Source of the DNA: Pararhizobium qamdonense | GTDB taxonomy: Bacteria; Pseudomonadota; Alphaproteobacteria; Rhizobiales; Rhizobiaceae | Assembly (NCBI RefSeq): GCF_029277445.1 | Contig: NZ_CP119566.1 | Span: 262,501 to 326,500, forward strand | Direction: 5' to 3' | DNA length: 64,000 nt | Shown: positions 55,977 through 64,000 of the stretch, piece after piece | Layout of the letters: the number at the start of each line of letters is the position of its first letter | Position numbering within the stretch: position 1 is the first letter of the stretch | Position numbers and translations under genes: made by a program | Notes under the pieces: model-generated | What the model saw: only the letters and a program-made list of their open reading frames with translations | Database searches by the model: none | Told to the model about the DNA's origin: nothing

Positions 55977-56996
55977 TTAAGCGGAAATCTTGACCACAGC
56001 CTTGATCAGCCCGGTCTTTTCAAGCGCCCAGCGCGGTAGGTCGGTGATCACCGCATCCAGCGTGGTGCGGTGCGTGATCAGCGACGAGACCGGCACATGG
56101 CCTGCGCGAATGGAGGCTGCCACATGCTCGAAATCCTGCCGCGTCGCATTGCGGCTGCCGACCAGCATCATTTCGCGCTTGTGGAATTCGGGATCGGAGA
56201 AGCGGATGTCGTCCTTCACGACGCTGACAAAGACCAGGCAGCCCCCATGCGCGACGAAGGAGAAGGATTTCTCCATCGAGCCGCCGAAGCCGGTTGCATC
56301 GAAGACCACGTCGAACCCGTCGCCGCCCGTAGCTGACTGCACAGCCTGAAGCGCGCCGTCTCCCGCCAATATTCCCTCCGCAAAACCAAGCCGTTCGGCC
56401 GCCATCTGCAAACGTTCGGCACTGGCGTCGAGCAGCGTTACCTGATGACCGGCAATGCGCGAGAACAGCGCCGTGCCAAGTCCGATCGGTCCGGCACCGA
56501 TGACGAGCGCCCGTGAGCCGGCCGGCGCCAGCGAACGGCGCACCGCATGGGCGCCAATCGCCAGGAACTCCACCGTTGCCGCAGCCTCCAGCGACAGATC
56601 GCCGGCTGGATAGAGATTTTTCTCAGGCACGAGGATTTCCTCGCAAAGCGCGCCGTCCGTGTGCACGCCCAGAACCTTGATTGCCGTGCAGCAGTTCGGC
56701 TTGCCCTTCAGGCAGGCACCGCAGGTGCCGCAGGACAGATAGGGATTGACGATGACGGGCGTGCCCGGCGTCAGGGATACGCCTTCGCCGGGCTCGATCA
56801 CCGTTGCCGAAATTTCGTGGCCCATGACGCGGGGATATTCGAGATAGGGATGCTTGCCCTCGAAGATATGATAGTCGGTGCCGCAGATACCGACATGGCT
56901 GACCGCAAGGCGCGCCCAGCCTTTTGGCGGCGAACCCGGCGCCGGTCTGTCGATCATATCCAGGCGCCCGGGCTCCGGGCAGATGGCCGCTTTCAT
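55977..56996 (-). CDS. zinc-binding alcohol dehydrogenase (sugar/aldonate dehydrogenase group)
   Basis: Medium-chain NAD(P)-dependent dehydrogenase of 339 residues. Catalytic zinc ligands in GICGTDYH and MGHEI, structural zinc site in SCGTCGACLKGKPNC, and the Rossmann motif GAGPIGLG. The start at 56996 has AAGGA nine bases upstream. It belongs to the sorbitol/galactonate-oxidising group by sequence style. As last gene of the sugar cluster it probably oxidises an intermediate (for example an aldonate hydroxyl), but the step is not assigned. Confidence 0.85.
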   Translation of the reverse strand: MKAAICPEPGRLDMIDRPAPGSPPKGWARLAVSHVGICGTDYHIFEGKHPYLEYPRVMGHEISATVIEPGEGVSLTPGTPVIVNPYLSCGTCGACLKGKPNCCTAIKVLGVHTDGALCEEILVPEKNLYPAGDLSLEAAATVEFLAIGAHAVRRSLAPAGSRALVIGAGPIGLGTALFSRIAGHQVTLLDASAERLQMAAERLGFAEGILAGDGALQAVQSATGGDGFDVVFDATGFGGSMEKSFSFVAHGGCLVFVSVVKDDIRFSDPEFHKREMMLVGSRNATRQDFEHVAASIRAGHVPVSSLITHRTTLDAVITDLPRWALEKTGLIKAVVKISA

Positions 56997-57077
56997 GGCA
57001 GGCATTCCTTGCAGTCTCAGGTCACAGATGGATGGTAACGGCAAACGTTGGGATCGAACCGCCGCTTGCCGCAGGGA

Positions 57078-58052
57078 TCAGCGCGAACCGCGGCGGCGCA
57101 GCTGGTCGAAATAGACGATGACGATGATCAGCACGCCGGTGATGATGCGCTGCACGAACGCATTGACGTTGAGCAGATTGGCGCCATTGTTGATGGTTGC
57201 GAGGATGAAGGCGCCGAGCAGCGGCCCATGCACCGACCCCACCGCGCCAAACAGGCTGGTGCCGCCGATCACCGATGAGGCGATCGCCTGCAACTCCCAG
57301 CCCTCGGCCTGCGTGGCGTTGCCGATGCCGATGCGCGAGGCGAGAAGCAGGCCGACAAAGGCAGCACAGGTGGAAGACAGGATATAGGCGAGATAGATCG
57401 TGCGATTGACATTGACGCCCGAAAGACGCGCGGCCTCGCTGTTGGAGCCGACGGCAAAGAGATAGCGGCCCCAGCGGCTGAGGTGCAGGAAGATATAGGC
57501 CGGGATCGCGACGACGATCACCATCCAGAACAGGCTGGGAATGCCGAGGAAATCGGCGCGCGAGAAATTGGTGAAGGACTCGTCGCTGATCGATATGGTC
57601 GAACCGTTGGTTACCAGAAGGCCGATGCCGCGCAGCGAGGTCAGCGTCGCCAGCGTGATGATGAAGGCGGGCAGGCCCATGCGGACGATACCGAAGGCAT
57701 GGAAGGCGCCGATCGCGACACCGACCAGAAGCGTAATGCCCATGGCCGGCCAGAGCGGCACGCCGTGCTGAAGCAGCCAGGCAACCGTGACACTGGAGAA
57801 GCCGACCACGGCGCCGACGGACAGATCGATACCGGCAGTAATGATGACGAAGGTCTGCCCGACCGCAAGGATCGCCGTCATGGCGCCCTGCCGCAGCAGG
57901 TTGCTGATATTGTTGGAGGTCCAGAAACTCGTCGTGGAGAGGCCGAGAAGCAGCCAGAGGAACAGCAGGAGCCCGAGCAGCGTCAGGCCGAACAGGATGT
58001 TCATGCCCTTCTTCGGCACCGGGGCGGTTTCCGTTGTGGTCTCTACGCTCAT
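57078..58052 (-). CDS. sugar ABC transporter permease, RbsC-like
   Basis: Inner-membrane permease of the ribose/xylose class, 324 residues with about eight to ten membrane segments and the family's conserved loop segments AGIDLSVGAVVG and VIGGTSLFGAVGSVHGPLLGAF (the EAA-type region of this class). It follows the ATPase gene by about 40 bases and precedes the dehydrogenase gene. It works with the ATPase and binding protein encoded upstream. Confidence 0.92.
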   Translation of the reverse strand: MSVETTTETAPVPKKGMNILFGLTLLGLLLFLWLLLGLSTTSFWTSNNISNLLRQGAMTAILAVGQTFVIITAGIDLSVGAVVGFSSVTVAWLLQHGVPLWPAMGITLLVGVAIGAFHAFGIVRMGLPAFIITLATLTSLRGIGLLVTNGSTISISDESFTNFSRADFLGIPSLFWMVIVVAIPAYIFLHLSRWGRYLFAVGSNSEAARLSGVNVNRTIYLAYILSSTCAAFVGLLLASRIGIGNATQAEGWELQAIASSVIGGTSLFGAVGSVHGPLLGAFILATINNGANLLNVNAFVQRIITGVLIIVIVYFDQLRRRGSR

Positions 58053-58094
58053 GATTTTCCTCCACGCATTTTCTTATCCGGTCTTTTCATGATG

Positions 58095-59645
58095 CTAGAC
58101 GCCGATCGCCTGGGTCAGCACTTCTTCATGCGACGCACTACGATAGGTGTGGCTGGCAACCAGTCTTCCCTGCCGGAACACATGCAGCCGGTCGGACAGC
58201 TCGTAGACCTCCGGCAGATAGGACGAAATCAGGATGATGCCTGCGCCCTGCTCCAGAAGCCGGGCAAAGAGCCGGTAGATCTCCGCCTTGGTGCCGACAT
58301 CGACGCCGACGGTCGGCTCGTCGAAGATGAACAGCTTGGCGCCGTGACTCAGCCATTTGCCGATGACGATCTTCTGCTGGTTGCCGCCGGACATGGCCGA
58401 GGCCAGGACACGCCGCGTCGGTGTCTTGATCTTCAGGTCCTTGATCTGGCGGTCGGCATTCTCGATCTCACGCGCGCGATTGATGGTCAGGCCGCGCGAC
58501 AGCCGGTCGAAAACCGGAAGATTGATATTGAGCCCGATCGGCAAGTTGAGGCAGAGACCTTGGTCGCGGCGGCTCTCGGGCGCGAGCGCGATGCCGAGAT
58601 CCATGGCGTCGCGCTCATTGCGGATCTTCACTTTGCTGCCCTGCCAGTAGACTTCGCCGGCGCTGAGCGGCTGGCGTCCATAAAGCCCGAGTGCGAATTC
58701 GCTGCGCCCGGCGCCGATCAGACCATAGAGACCGACGATTTCGCCTGCGCGCACCGATAGCGAAACATCGGAAAATCCCGGACCGGAAAGGCCACGCGTC
58801 TCAACGATGGTGGCGCCGATCGGCAGCGTTTCCTTGTGATAGATCTGCTCGATGGTGCGGTTGATCATCATTGAGATCAGCTCGGCATCGTTGGTCTCCG
58901 CGATGTTGCGGGTGCCGATATGGGTGCCATCGCGCAGGACCGAAACCCGGTCGGCCAGCTCGAAAACCTCTTCCATGCGATGACTGATATAAACGATGGT
59001 GACGCCTTCGCCCTGTAGCCGGCGAATGAGCCGGAAGAGCTGCGCCGATTCCTGGCGGGTGAGGTAAGCGGTCGGCTCATCGAAGATCAGAAACTGGGTG
59101 CCGCGCATCGCTGCGCGCGCCGTCGCCACCAGTTGCTGCTGGCCGATCGTCAGGTCGCTGAGAAGAGCGGCAGCGGGGAGATTGAAGCCGAGATCGTCGA
59201 GCACGGCCTGGGCCGCATCGGTCATGGCGCGCTTGCGCATCAGGCCGTTTTTGTTGATTTCGTCGCCCAGAAACATATTGGCCGCAACCGACAGATGGCG
59301 GCAGAGCACGACTTCCTGATGCACCGCATTGATGCCGCGCGAAATCGCCTCATTGGGCGTCGCAAGCTGCACCGCATCGCCGCACCAGAAGACCTCGCCG
59401 GAGGTGCGCCGGATGACGCCGGTCAGGAGCTTGATCAGCGTCGATTTGCCGGCGCCGTTTTCGCCGACGATCGCGTGGATTTCTCCGGACAGGAAGGTGA
59501 TATTTGCCGGTTTCAGGGCCTCGACGGCCCCGTATTTCTTCTGCAGGCCACGCAGTTCCAGGATCGGTTCGCCCTTGGGAACCGGGTGCTTGGCAATTGC
59601 CGCCGCGCCCTCGTGCCGGTGGCTGACATCTTGAAGTCCGGTCAT
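58095..59645 (-). CDS. sugar ABC transporter ATP-binding protein, RbsA-like (two ABC domains)
   Basis: Double-domain ATPase of 516 residues. The N-terminal domain has Walker A GENGAGKST, signature LTIGQQQL, and Walker B LIFDEPTAYL. The C-terminal domain has the degenerate Walker A usual for this class (GLIGAGRSE) with signature MSGGNQQ and FIFDEPTVGVD. This pattern is typical of RbsA/AraG/MglA. It lies 118 bases after the binding-protein gene, with a strong hairpin between. Confidence 0.93.
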   Translation of the reverse strand: MTGLQDVSHRHEGAAAIAKHPVPKGEPILELRGLQKKYGAVEALKPANITFLSGEIHAIVGENGAGKSTLIKLLTGVIRRTSGEVFWCGDAVQLATPNEAISRGINAVHQEVVLCRHLSVAANMFLGDEINKNGLMRKRAMTDAAQAVLDDLGFNLPAAALLSDLTIGQQQLVATARAAMRGTQFLIFDEPTAYLTRQESAQLFRLIRRLQGEGVTIVYISHRMEEVFELADRVSVLRDGTHIGTRNIAETNDAELISMMINRTIEQIYHKETLPIGATIVETRGLSGPGFSDVSLSVRAGEIVGLYGLIGAGRSEFALGLYGRQPLSAGEVYWQGSKVKIRNERDAMDLGIALAPESRRDQGLCLNLPIGLNINLPVFDRLSRGLTINRAREIENADRQIKDLKIKTPTRRVLASAMSGGNQQKIVIGKWLSHGAKLFIFDEPTVGVDVGTKAEIYRLFARLLEQGAGIILISSYLPEVYELSDRLHVFRQGRLVASHTYRSASHEEVLTQAIGV

Positions 59646-59727
59646 GGCGCCTCTCCTCCGGGTCCAAATTCCGTTTTAAAATGGCCAGCCATGTTGAAAC
59701 AGATCTGGATTACATCATGCAACAGAC

Positions 59728-59751
59728 GGCAGGCCGTCTGGACGGCCTGCC
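59728..59751 (-). other. stem-loop between binding-protein and ATPase genes
   Basis: GGCAGGCCGTC (59728-59738) is followed two bases later by its inverted copy GACGGCCTGCC (59741-59751), within 15 bases of the binding-protein stop. Such a hairpin can protect the upstream message so the binding protein is made in excess over the ATPase and permease. Confidence 0.75.
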
Positions 59752-59763
59752 GCAATGTTCGGA

Positions 59764-60753
59764 TCAGTTGACCTTGGGGTTCAAGAGCGCGTCGATCTTC
59801 GGTTCAGCCATGTTGGCCTTCGTCACCAAGTTTGCACCGGTATCGACATTGGCCTCGACCTTTTCCTTTTTCGATGCAGCAAGAGCGGTTTTGATGCCGT
59901 CATAGCCCATGCGATAGGGGTCCTGGACGACGAGGCCGGCGAGAACGCCTTCCTTGAGGAAGCCGACCGTCTTTTCGTCGCTGTCGAAGCCGATGACCTT
60001 GATCTTGTCGCCAAGCTTGTTTTCAGCAATCGCCTGGCCAACGCCCTGCGCCATGATCAGGTTGGATGCAAAGACGCCAACGAGGTTCGGGTTTGCGGTG
60101 ATCAAGTCGGTCATCATGTTGAGGCCGGTGGTGGCCTGGCCGTCGGCATATTTGTCGGCCACGACCTTGAGGCCCGGATATTTCGCCGTGATCTGCTCGA
60201 CGAAGCCGTTATGGCGCTGATCCAGCGAACCGACGCCTGGCAGGCTGGTGATGATGGCGATATCGCCCTCTTCCTTGCCGGTTGCTTCCTTGATCGCCGC
60301 AGCAAGACCATCTGCGGCGATACGGCCCCCTTGAGTGTTGTCGGTGGTCAGGAACGATGTGAAGGCCTTGGAATCAGCGCCGGAATCGATACCGATGATC
60401 GGGACGGCCTTGGCTGCCTCATCGATCGGCTTGCCGAGTGCCTTGAATTCCGTCGGCGAGATGACGACAGCGGCCGGGGCGCCGGCTACGGCATTTTCCA
60501 GGATCGTGATCTGGCCGTTGATGTCGGATTCCGACTGGGCGCCGAGTTCCGGCACGTTGACGCCGAGATCCTTGCCGGCAGCGCGGGCGCCGGCCAGAAC
60601 GATCTGCCAATAGAACGAGGTCGTATCCTTGACGATGATCGGGATGGTCACGTCCTGCGCAAACGACGCCACCGGCATCATCGTCGCGAAAACAGCGGCA
60701 CCGGCCAGGCTGGTAAAGGCGCGGCGCGACAGGATATTCTTCATAAGGGTCAT
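59764..60753 (-). CDS. sugar ABC transporter substrate-binding protein, RbsB-like
   Basis: Periplasmic binding protein of 329 residues, of the ribose/galactose (peripla_BP_4) family. The signal peptide contains SRRAFTSLAG, which could be a Tat-type twin-arginine motif, with cleavage after SFA. Mature segments such as IITSLPGVGSLDQRHNGF and FASNLIMAQGVGQAI are typical. The start at 60753 has GGAGGAG nine bases upstream. The ligand is predicted to be a sugar, probably L-fucose or a related deoxy-sugar, from the adjoining catabolic genes. Confidence 0.92.
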   Translation of the reverse strand: MTLMKNILSRRAFTSLAGAAVFATMMPVASFAQDVTIPIIVKDTTSFYWQIVLAGARAAGKDLGVNVPELGAQSESDINGQITILENAVAGAPAAVVISPTEFKALGKPIDEAAKAVPIIGIDSGADSKAFTSFLTTDNTQGGRIAADGLAAAIKEATGKEEGDIAIITSLPGVGSLDQRHNGFVEQITAKYPGLKVVADKYADGQATTGLNMMTDLITANPNLVGVFASNLIMAQGVGQAIAENKLGDKIKVIGFDSDEKTVGFLKEGVLAGLVVQDPYRMGYDGIKTALAASKKEKVEANVDTGANLVTKANMAEPKIDALLNPKVN

Positions 60754-60867
60754 GGTGTTGTTCTCCTCCAACAACGTCTTGTTCAGTTCTCCTCAGACCG
60801 GGCTGCAAGACGCAAACAGTTCGATCTTTTATCCATAAAAAACATTTTGCCTTGGCAAGCTATCTCA

Positions 60868-60883
60868 GCAATTTCGAAATTGC
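60868..60883. promoter_or_regulatory. perfect 16-bp palindrome upstream of the sugar-binding protein gene
   Basis: GCAATTTCGAAATTGC is a perfect palindrome centred on CG, the usual shape of a LacI/GalR-type operator. It lies 115-130 bases before the binding-protein start. A TTGCC-N2-GGCAA dyad (60847-60858) and another CGAAATT copy (60891-60897) are close by. No regulator gene is visible in the window. Confidence 0.6.
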
Positions 60884-60957
60884 AAGCGGTCGAAATTTGC
60901 CTTGAACATTGTTTTCCTCCCAACGCCAAGTCTTTGTTTTTTCACCCTGAAGATGAA

Positions 60958-60979
60958 CCGGCCCACCTCCATGGGCCGG
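60958..60979 (-). terminator. hairpin after fucU
   Basis: CCGGCCCA (60958-60965) pairs with TGGGCCGG (60972-60979), loop of 6, just past the fucU stop on the minus strand. The following sequence is only weakly T-rich, so this is a probable but imperfect terminator that separates the uxaA-AKR-fucU transcript from the transporter genes. Confidence 0.55.
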
Positions 60980-60994
60980 GTGCCAGCGCCCATG

Positions 60995-61441
60995 TCAGAC
61001 GCGGTAGAGTTCCTGCGGATGCACGACACCCTTTTTCAGGATGATATTTCCGTAGAGCCGGAATTCCGTTGTCGCGACAATATAGGCGGCCTTGCGCGAA
61101 CGCTCATAGAAGGCGAAGCGCTCGATCGGCACGACCTTGAAATCACCGGCAAGCTTGTTGACCAGGCTCTGGAACTTGACGCAGACATCCGGCACCGCCT
61201 GCGGATCGCCGACGACTTCCATGCGCCAGGCGGACTCATCCACGAAAGTATCGAGCGGCATATGCGCAAGAATTGCCTCTGTTATGCTCAGCGCATCGAC
61301 CCCGTCCGCCCGCACGACCTTCGGGCCCATTGTGCTGGCCGGAAAGTTGGCATCGGCAATCACGATCTCGTCCCCATGTCCCATCGTGCGGATCGCATGC
61401 AGCAATTCCGGACCGAGCAATGGATGTATTCCCTTCAGCAT
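60995..61441 (-). CDS. fucU: L-fucose mutarotase FucU (RbsD/FucU family)
   Basis: Interconverts anomers of L-fucose so that the enzyme acting on one anomer is fed. 148 residues. The catalytic His is in GIHPLLGPELL near residue 6, the conserved Asp/Asn region is IADANFPA, and the family's closing block is LYGNIILKKGVVHP. It fits FucU better than RbsD in length and in the last block. It lies between an aldose-dehydrogenase gene (upstream, 29 bases) and the transporter genes. Confidence 0.9.
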   Translation of the reverse strand: MLKGIHPLLGPELLHAIRTMGHGDEIVIADANFPASTMGPKVVRADGVDALSITEAILAHMPLDTFVDESAWRMEVVGDPQAVPDVCVKFQSLVNKLAGDFKVVPIERFAFYERSRKAAYIVATTEFRLYGNIILKKGVVHPQELYRV

Positions 61442-61470
61442 TCCTTATTCCTTTGTCTCTTGAAAGCCGG

Positions 61471-62490
61471 CTAGACCCGAACGGCATCCGTGCCGAGTTC
61501 CGGGGCGACCAGCGTATGTGCTTCATAGGCCCTGAAGTCATCCGGCTGCAAACGCCGCTCCGTCAACTCCATATTCCGTATCAGGCTCGACGGCTTGGCT
61601 GTTCCAAGCAGAACCGAGGCCACCGCCGGGCTCTGCAGAGGAAACTGGATCGCCGGCGCTGCCAGCGGCAGGCCCTCAGATCGCGCAATAGCCTCCATCG
61701 CCCGCACCTTGTCGAGAACGTCCGGCGTTGCCGGCATATAGTCGAAATGTGATCCCTCCACCGGACCGGTGGCCAGAATACCCGAATTGAATACGCCGCC
61801 AACCACCAGCGAGGTTTTCTTTTTCTCACAAAGCGGTAGCAGTTCGGCGGTGGCGGTTCGATCAAGAAGCGTATAGCGCCCGGCCAGAAGGATACAGTCG
61901 ATATCCGCCTCGGCCATCACATCGAGGCAAACGGGCACTTCATTGACGCCCAGCCCGTAAGCCGCAATCGCGCCGCTCGACTTCAGCTCATCCAACGCTT
62001 TCAAACCGCCATCCAGCAATTGCCGAAGATAGACCGCGTTGCGCTCCGCTCCATGCGTATAGACGCCGATATCGTGGACGAAGAGAATATCGATGCGGTT
62101 GAGCCCAAGGCGGGCATAGCTGAAATCGACCGACCGCATGATACCGTCATAGGAATAGTCATAGTCCGTTTCAAAGGGCAGCGGATCGACGAAACCGTAG
62201 CTCGGCACCTGGTCATCGGCGACTGGCCGCTGCAGCCGCCCCACCTTGGTCGATAGAACGTAACTGCCCTTGGGCTTGTCGTGCAGGAAATCGCCGACGC
62301 GCCGTTCGGCCAGGCCAAACCCATACCAGGGCGCGGTATCGATGAACCTGAGGCCGGCGCTCCAGGCGGCCTCCAGCGTTTCCATCGCGGTTTCGCGCGG
62401 ACAGGCCCGGTACATGCCGCCGAGCGGCGCCGTGCCGAAGCTATATTCGGTGACGGACAGGTCGGTCTGGCCGATTTTTCTCACGTTCAT
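61471..62490 (-). CDS. aldo/keto reductase, L-fucose (D-threo-aldose) 1-dehydrogenase type
   Basis: NAD(P)-dependent oxidoreductase of 339 residues. The start at 62490 (MNVRKIGQTDLSV) has GGAGGAG upstream. The AKR signature residues are FIDTAPWYGFGLAERRVGDFL (Asp, Tyr), STKVGRLQRP (Lys) and FVHDIG (His). The D-threo-aldose 1-dehydrogenase/L-fucose dehydrogenase group shares this N-terminus (FGTAPLGG). It would turn L-fucose into its lactone. Neighbouring FucU and UxaA-type genes support a deoxy-sugar route. Confidence 0.85.
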   Translation of the reverse strand: MNVRKIGQTDLSVTEYSFGTAPLGGMYRACPRETAMETLEAAWSAGLRFIDTAPWYGFGLAERRVGDFLHDKPKGSYVLSTKVGRLQRPVADDQVPSYGFVDPLPFETDYDYSYDGIMRSVDFSYARLGLNRIDILFVHDIGVYTHGAERNAVYLRQLLDGGLKALDELKSSGAIAAYGLGVNEVPVCLDVMAEADIDCILLAGRYTLLDRTATAELLPLCEKKKTSLVVGGVFNSGILATGPVEGSHFDYMPATPDVLDKVRAMEAIARSEGLPLAAPAIQFPLQSPAVASVLLGTAKPSSLIRNMELTERRLQPDDFRAYEAHTLVAPELGTDAVRV

Positions 62491-62521
62491 CAAGTCTCTC
62501 CTCCGCTTTGGCGGCCGCCCG

Positions 62522-64000
62522 TCAAAGTGTCGCGCCGAGGTGCCAGGGCACGAATTCATTATCGCCGTAACCGAACAGTTCGCTCTTGGTTTTCTTGCCC
62601 GACGCCGTATCGATGATCAGGTCGAAGATGTCGCGGCCCATGCCGGCGATCGTCGCATCGCCGGTGGCAATCGTGCCGCAGTCGATATCCATGTCCTCTT
62701 CCATGGCCCGGTAAAGCGCCGTGTTGCTTGTCAGCTTGATCGACGGGCAGGGGCGCGAACCGAAACAGCTGCCACGGCCGGTGGTGAACGTGATGACATT
62801 GGCGCCGCCCGCCACCTGCCCCGTTGCCGAGACCGGATCGTAACCGGGCGTATCCATGAACACGAGGCCATGTTCGGTCACCCGCTCGGCATAATGATAG
62901 ACCGCCGTCAGCGGCGAGCGGCCGCCCTTGGCGACGGCACCGAGCGATTTTTCCAGGATCGTGGTCAGGCCGCCGCGCTTGTTGCCCGGCGACGGATTGT
63001 TGTCGAGCGAAGCGCCGTGCATGGCGACATAATCTTCCCACCAGGAGATCAGGCCGTCGAGCTTTTCGGCAACGCCATCATTGACGGCGCGGCTGCGCAG
63101 CAGATGTTCGGCACCGTAGATTTCGGAGGTTTCCGACAGGATGGCCGTGCCGCCGGCGCCAGCCAGAATATCGACCGCCGCTCCCAAAGCGGGGTTGGCC
63201 GTGATGCCTGAAAGCCCATCGGAACCGCCGCATTGCAGGCCGACGATGATTTCGCTGACCGGGATCGCAATCCGCCTGGCCGTTCCGACTTCCGCCGCGA
63301 TCTCTTCGAGCACACCGAGCGCGCGGGCAACGGCGCGGCGCGAACCGCCGGCATCCTGAATGTTGAAGTGCCGTTTTCCGGCACCCGCTCCGGATTGGCC
63401 GTAGAGCGTCAACTGATTGACCTCGCAACCGAGTCCGACCATCAGAACGCCGCCGAAATTCACATGGCGCGTATAGCCGGCCAGCGTTCGATGCAGGTTC
63501 TTCATGCCGTCGCCGGTCGAACTCATGCCGCAGCCCTGATCATGGACGATCGGCACGAAACCGTCGATACCCTCATAACGCGGCAGGATGACCTTGTTGG
63601 CCTCCTCGGCGATTGCGCGGCAGACGGTGGTGGAACAGTTGACGCTGGCGATGATGCCAATGAAATTGCGGGTCGCGGCGCGCCCGTCAGCGCGGCGGTA
63701 GCCCATGAAGGTGCGCGCCCTGTCGGCGCTGCTCGCCGCTTCCGGCGGCACCGGGGCGCCGATCGACAGCCGGTCCTGATCGAAGGCCAGATTGTGAGAA
63801 TGAACGTGGTCGCCCGCAGCGATCTCGACGGTTGCCCGGCCGATCGCCTGGCCGTATTTCACCACCGGTTCGCCCATATGGACGGGATGGATCGCCACCT
63901 TGTGGCCGGGATCGATCTTGCCATTGGCGCGCACGCCACCCGGCAGTTCACCGCCCGCCTCGATGGCCAGCGATGCGACGGCGACATTGTCGTCCGGCGA
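62522..64000 (-). CDS. UxaA family dehydratase/hydrolase (N-terminus outside window)
   Basis: Altronate/galactarate dehydratase family, iron-dependent. The frame is open from the stop at 62522 to the window edge; the visible N-terminus (SPDDNVAVA) is near the true start, so only a few residues are missing. An internal GTG at 63934 is not the start. It has the SAF-type N-terminal domain (GDHVHSHNLAFD) and the catalytic domain with GYRRADGRAATRNFIGIIASVNCS, YEGIDGFVPIVHDQGCGMS, LQCGGSDGLSG and TTGRGSCFGSRPCPSIK. In this cluster it may dehydrate a deoxy-aldonate such as L-fuconate; the exact substrate is inferred. Confidence 0.88.
   Translation of the reverse strand, partial: SPDDNVAVASLAIEAGGELPGGVRANGKIDPGHKVAIHPVHMGEPVVKYGQAIGRATVEIAAGDHVHSHNLAFDQDRLSIGAPVPPEAASSADRARTFMGYRRADGRAATRNFIGIIASVNCSTTVCRAIAEEANKVILPRYEGIDGFVPIVHDQGCGMSSTGDGMKNLHRTLAGYTRHVNFGGVLMVGLGCEVNQLTLYGQSGAGAGKRHFNIQDAGGSRRAVARALGVLEEIAAEVGTARRIAIPVSEIIVGLQCGGSDGLSGITANPALGAAVDILAGAGGTAILSETSEIYGAEHLLRSRAVNDGVAEKLDGLISWWEDYVAMHGASLDNNPSPGNKRGGLTTILEKSLGAVAKGGRSPLTAVYHYAERVTEHGLVFMDTPGYDPVSATGQVAGGANVITFTTGRGSCFGSRPCPSIKLTSNTALYRAMEEDMDIDCGTIATGDATIAGMGRDIFDLIIDTASGKKTKSELFGYGDNEFVPWHLGATL

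Overview
The window looks like a stretch of the main chromosome of an alphaproteobacterium in the Rhizobiaceae (Rhizobium/Agrobacterium/Sinorhizobium group). The evidence is gene content and order: hisB-DUF2628-hisHAFE-coaA, pckA facing chvI-chvG-hprK-manX-ptsH-ahcY, a tyrosine-type DivL kinase followed by tsaE and addBA, and trpFBA-accD-folC. Coding DNA is GC-rich with strong third-position bias, which makes long spurious antisense frames. I saw no rRNA or tRNA genes, CRISPR array, prophage or insertion sequence. Almost everything is core genome; the accessory-looking parts are a small vapBC pair and a sugar-catabolism cluster at the right edge.

Layout. 1-7.1 kb: tail of a YnjC/YnjD-type ABC transporter, hrpB helicase, the ActS/ActR (RegB/RegA) redox two-component pair and convergent mmcB. 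7.3-16.5 kb: an L,D-transpeptidase lipoprotein, a periplasmic sulfurtransferase with a YeeE-type thiosulfate transporter, malate synthase G, an orphan HyuA-type ATPase and two secreted proteins of unknown role. 16.6-24 kb: a hairpin repeat element, hslV-GNAT-hslU, and the divergent his operon ending in coaA. 24-26.1 kb (minus): arfB, a BON-LysM protein, a small secreted protein and alkB. 26.2-34 kb: pckA, then the ChvI/ChvG acid and envelope-stress system, a short HPr kinase, EIIA-Man and HPr (a regulatory PTS with no sugar permease in view), and ahcY.

34.2-46 kb is one tightly packed plus-strand run: divL, a tsaE-amgK fusion, murU, addB, addA and then trxA. It joins cell-cycle signalling, t6A tRNA modification, peptidoglycan recycling and double-strand break repair. 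46-52 kb (minus) holds trpF-trpB-trpA-accD-folC-GNAT. 52-56 kb holds vapBC, a Pmp3-type membrane peptide, a DUF45 metallopeptidase, a DUF2852 protein and a PHB depolymerase. 56-64 kb (minus) is a deoxy-sugar, probably L-fucose, uptake and oxidation cluster: a UxaA-family dehydratase (cut by the window edge), aldose dehydrogenase, FucU mutarotase, RbsABC-type ABC transporter and a zinc alcohol dehydrogenase.

The most informative non-coding signals are: 20-bp tandem repeats in front of chvG; nested inverted repeats before ahcY; two LacI-type half-palindromes before pckA; perfect 16-bp palindromes before vapB and before the sugar-binding protein gene; and a double-hairpin repeat element downstream of hslU. 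I found no convincing wholly new multi-gene system. The best leads are the TsaE-AmgK fusion with MurU, the incompletely assigned sugar pathway, and these regulatory repeats.
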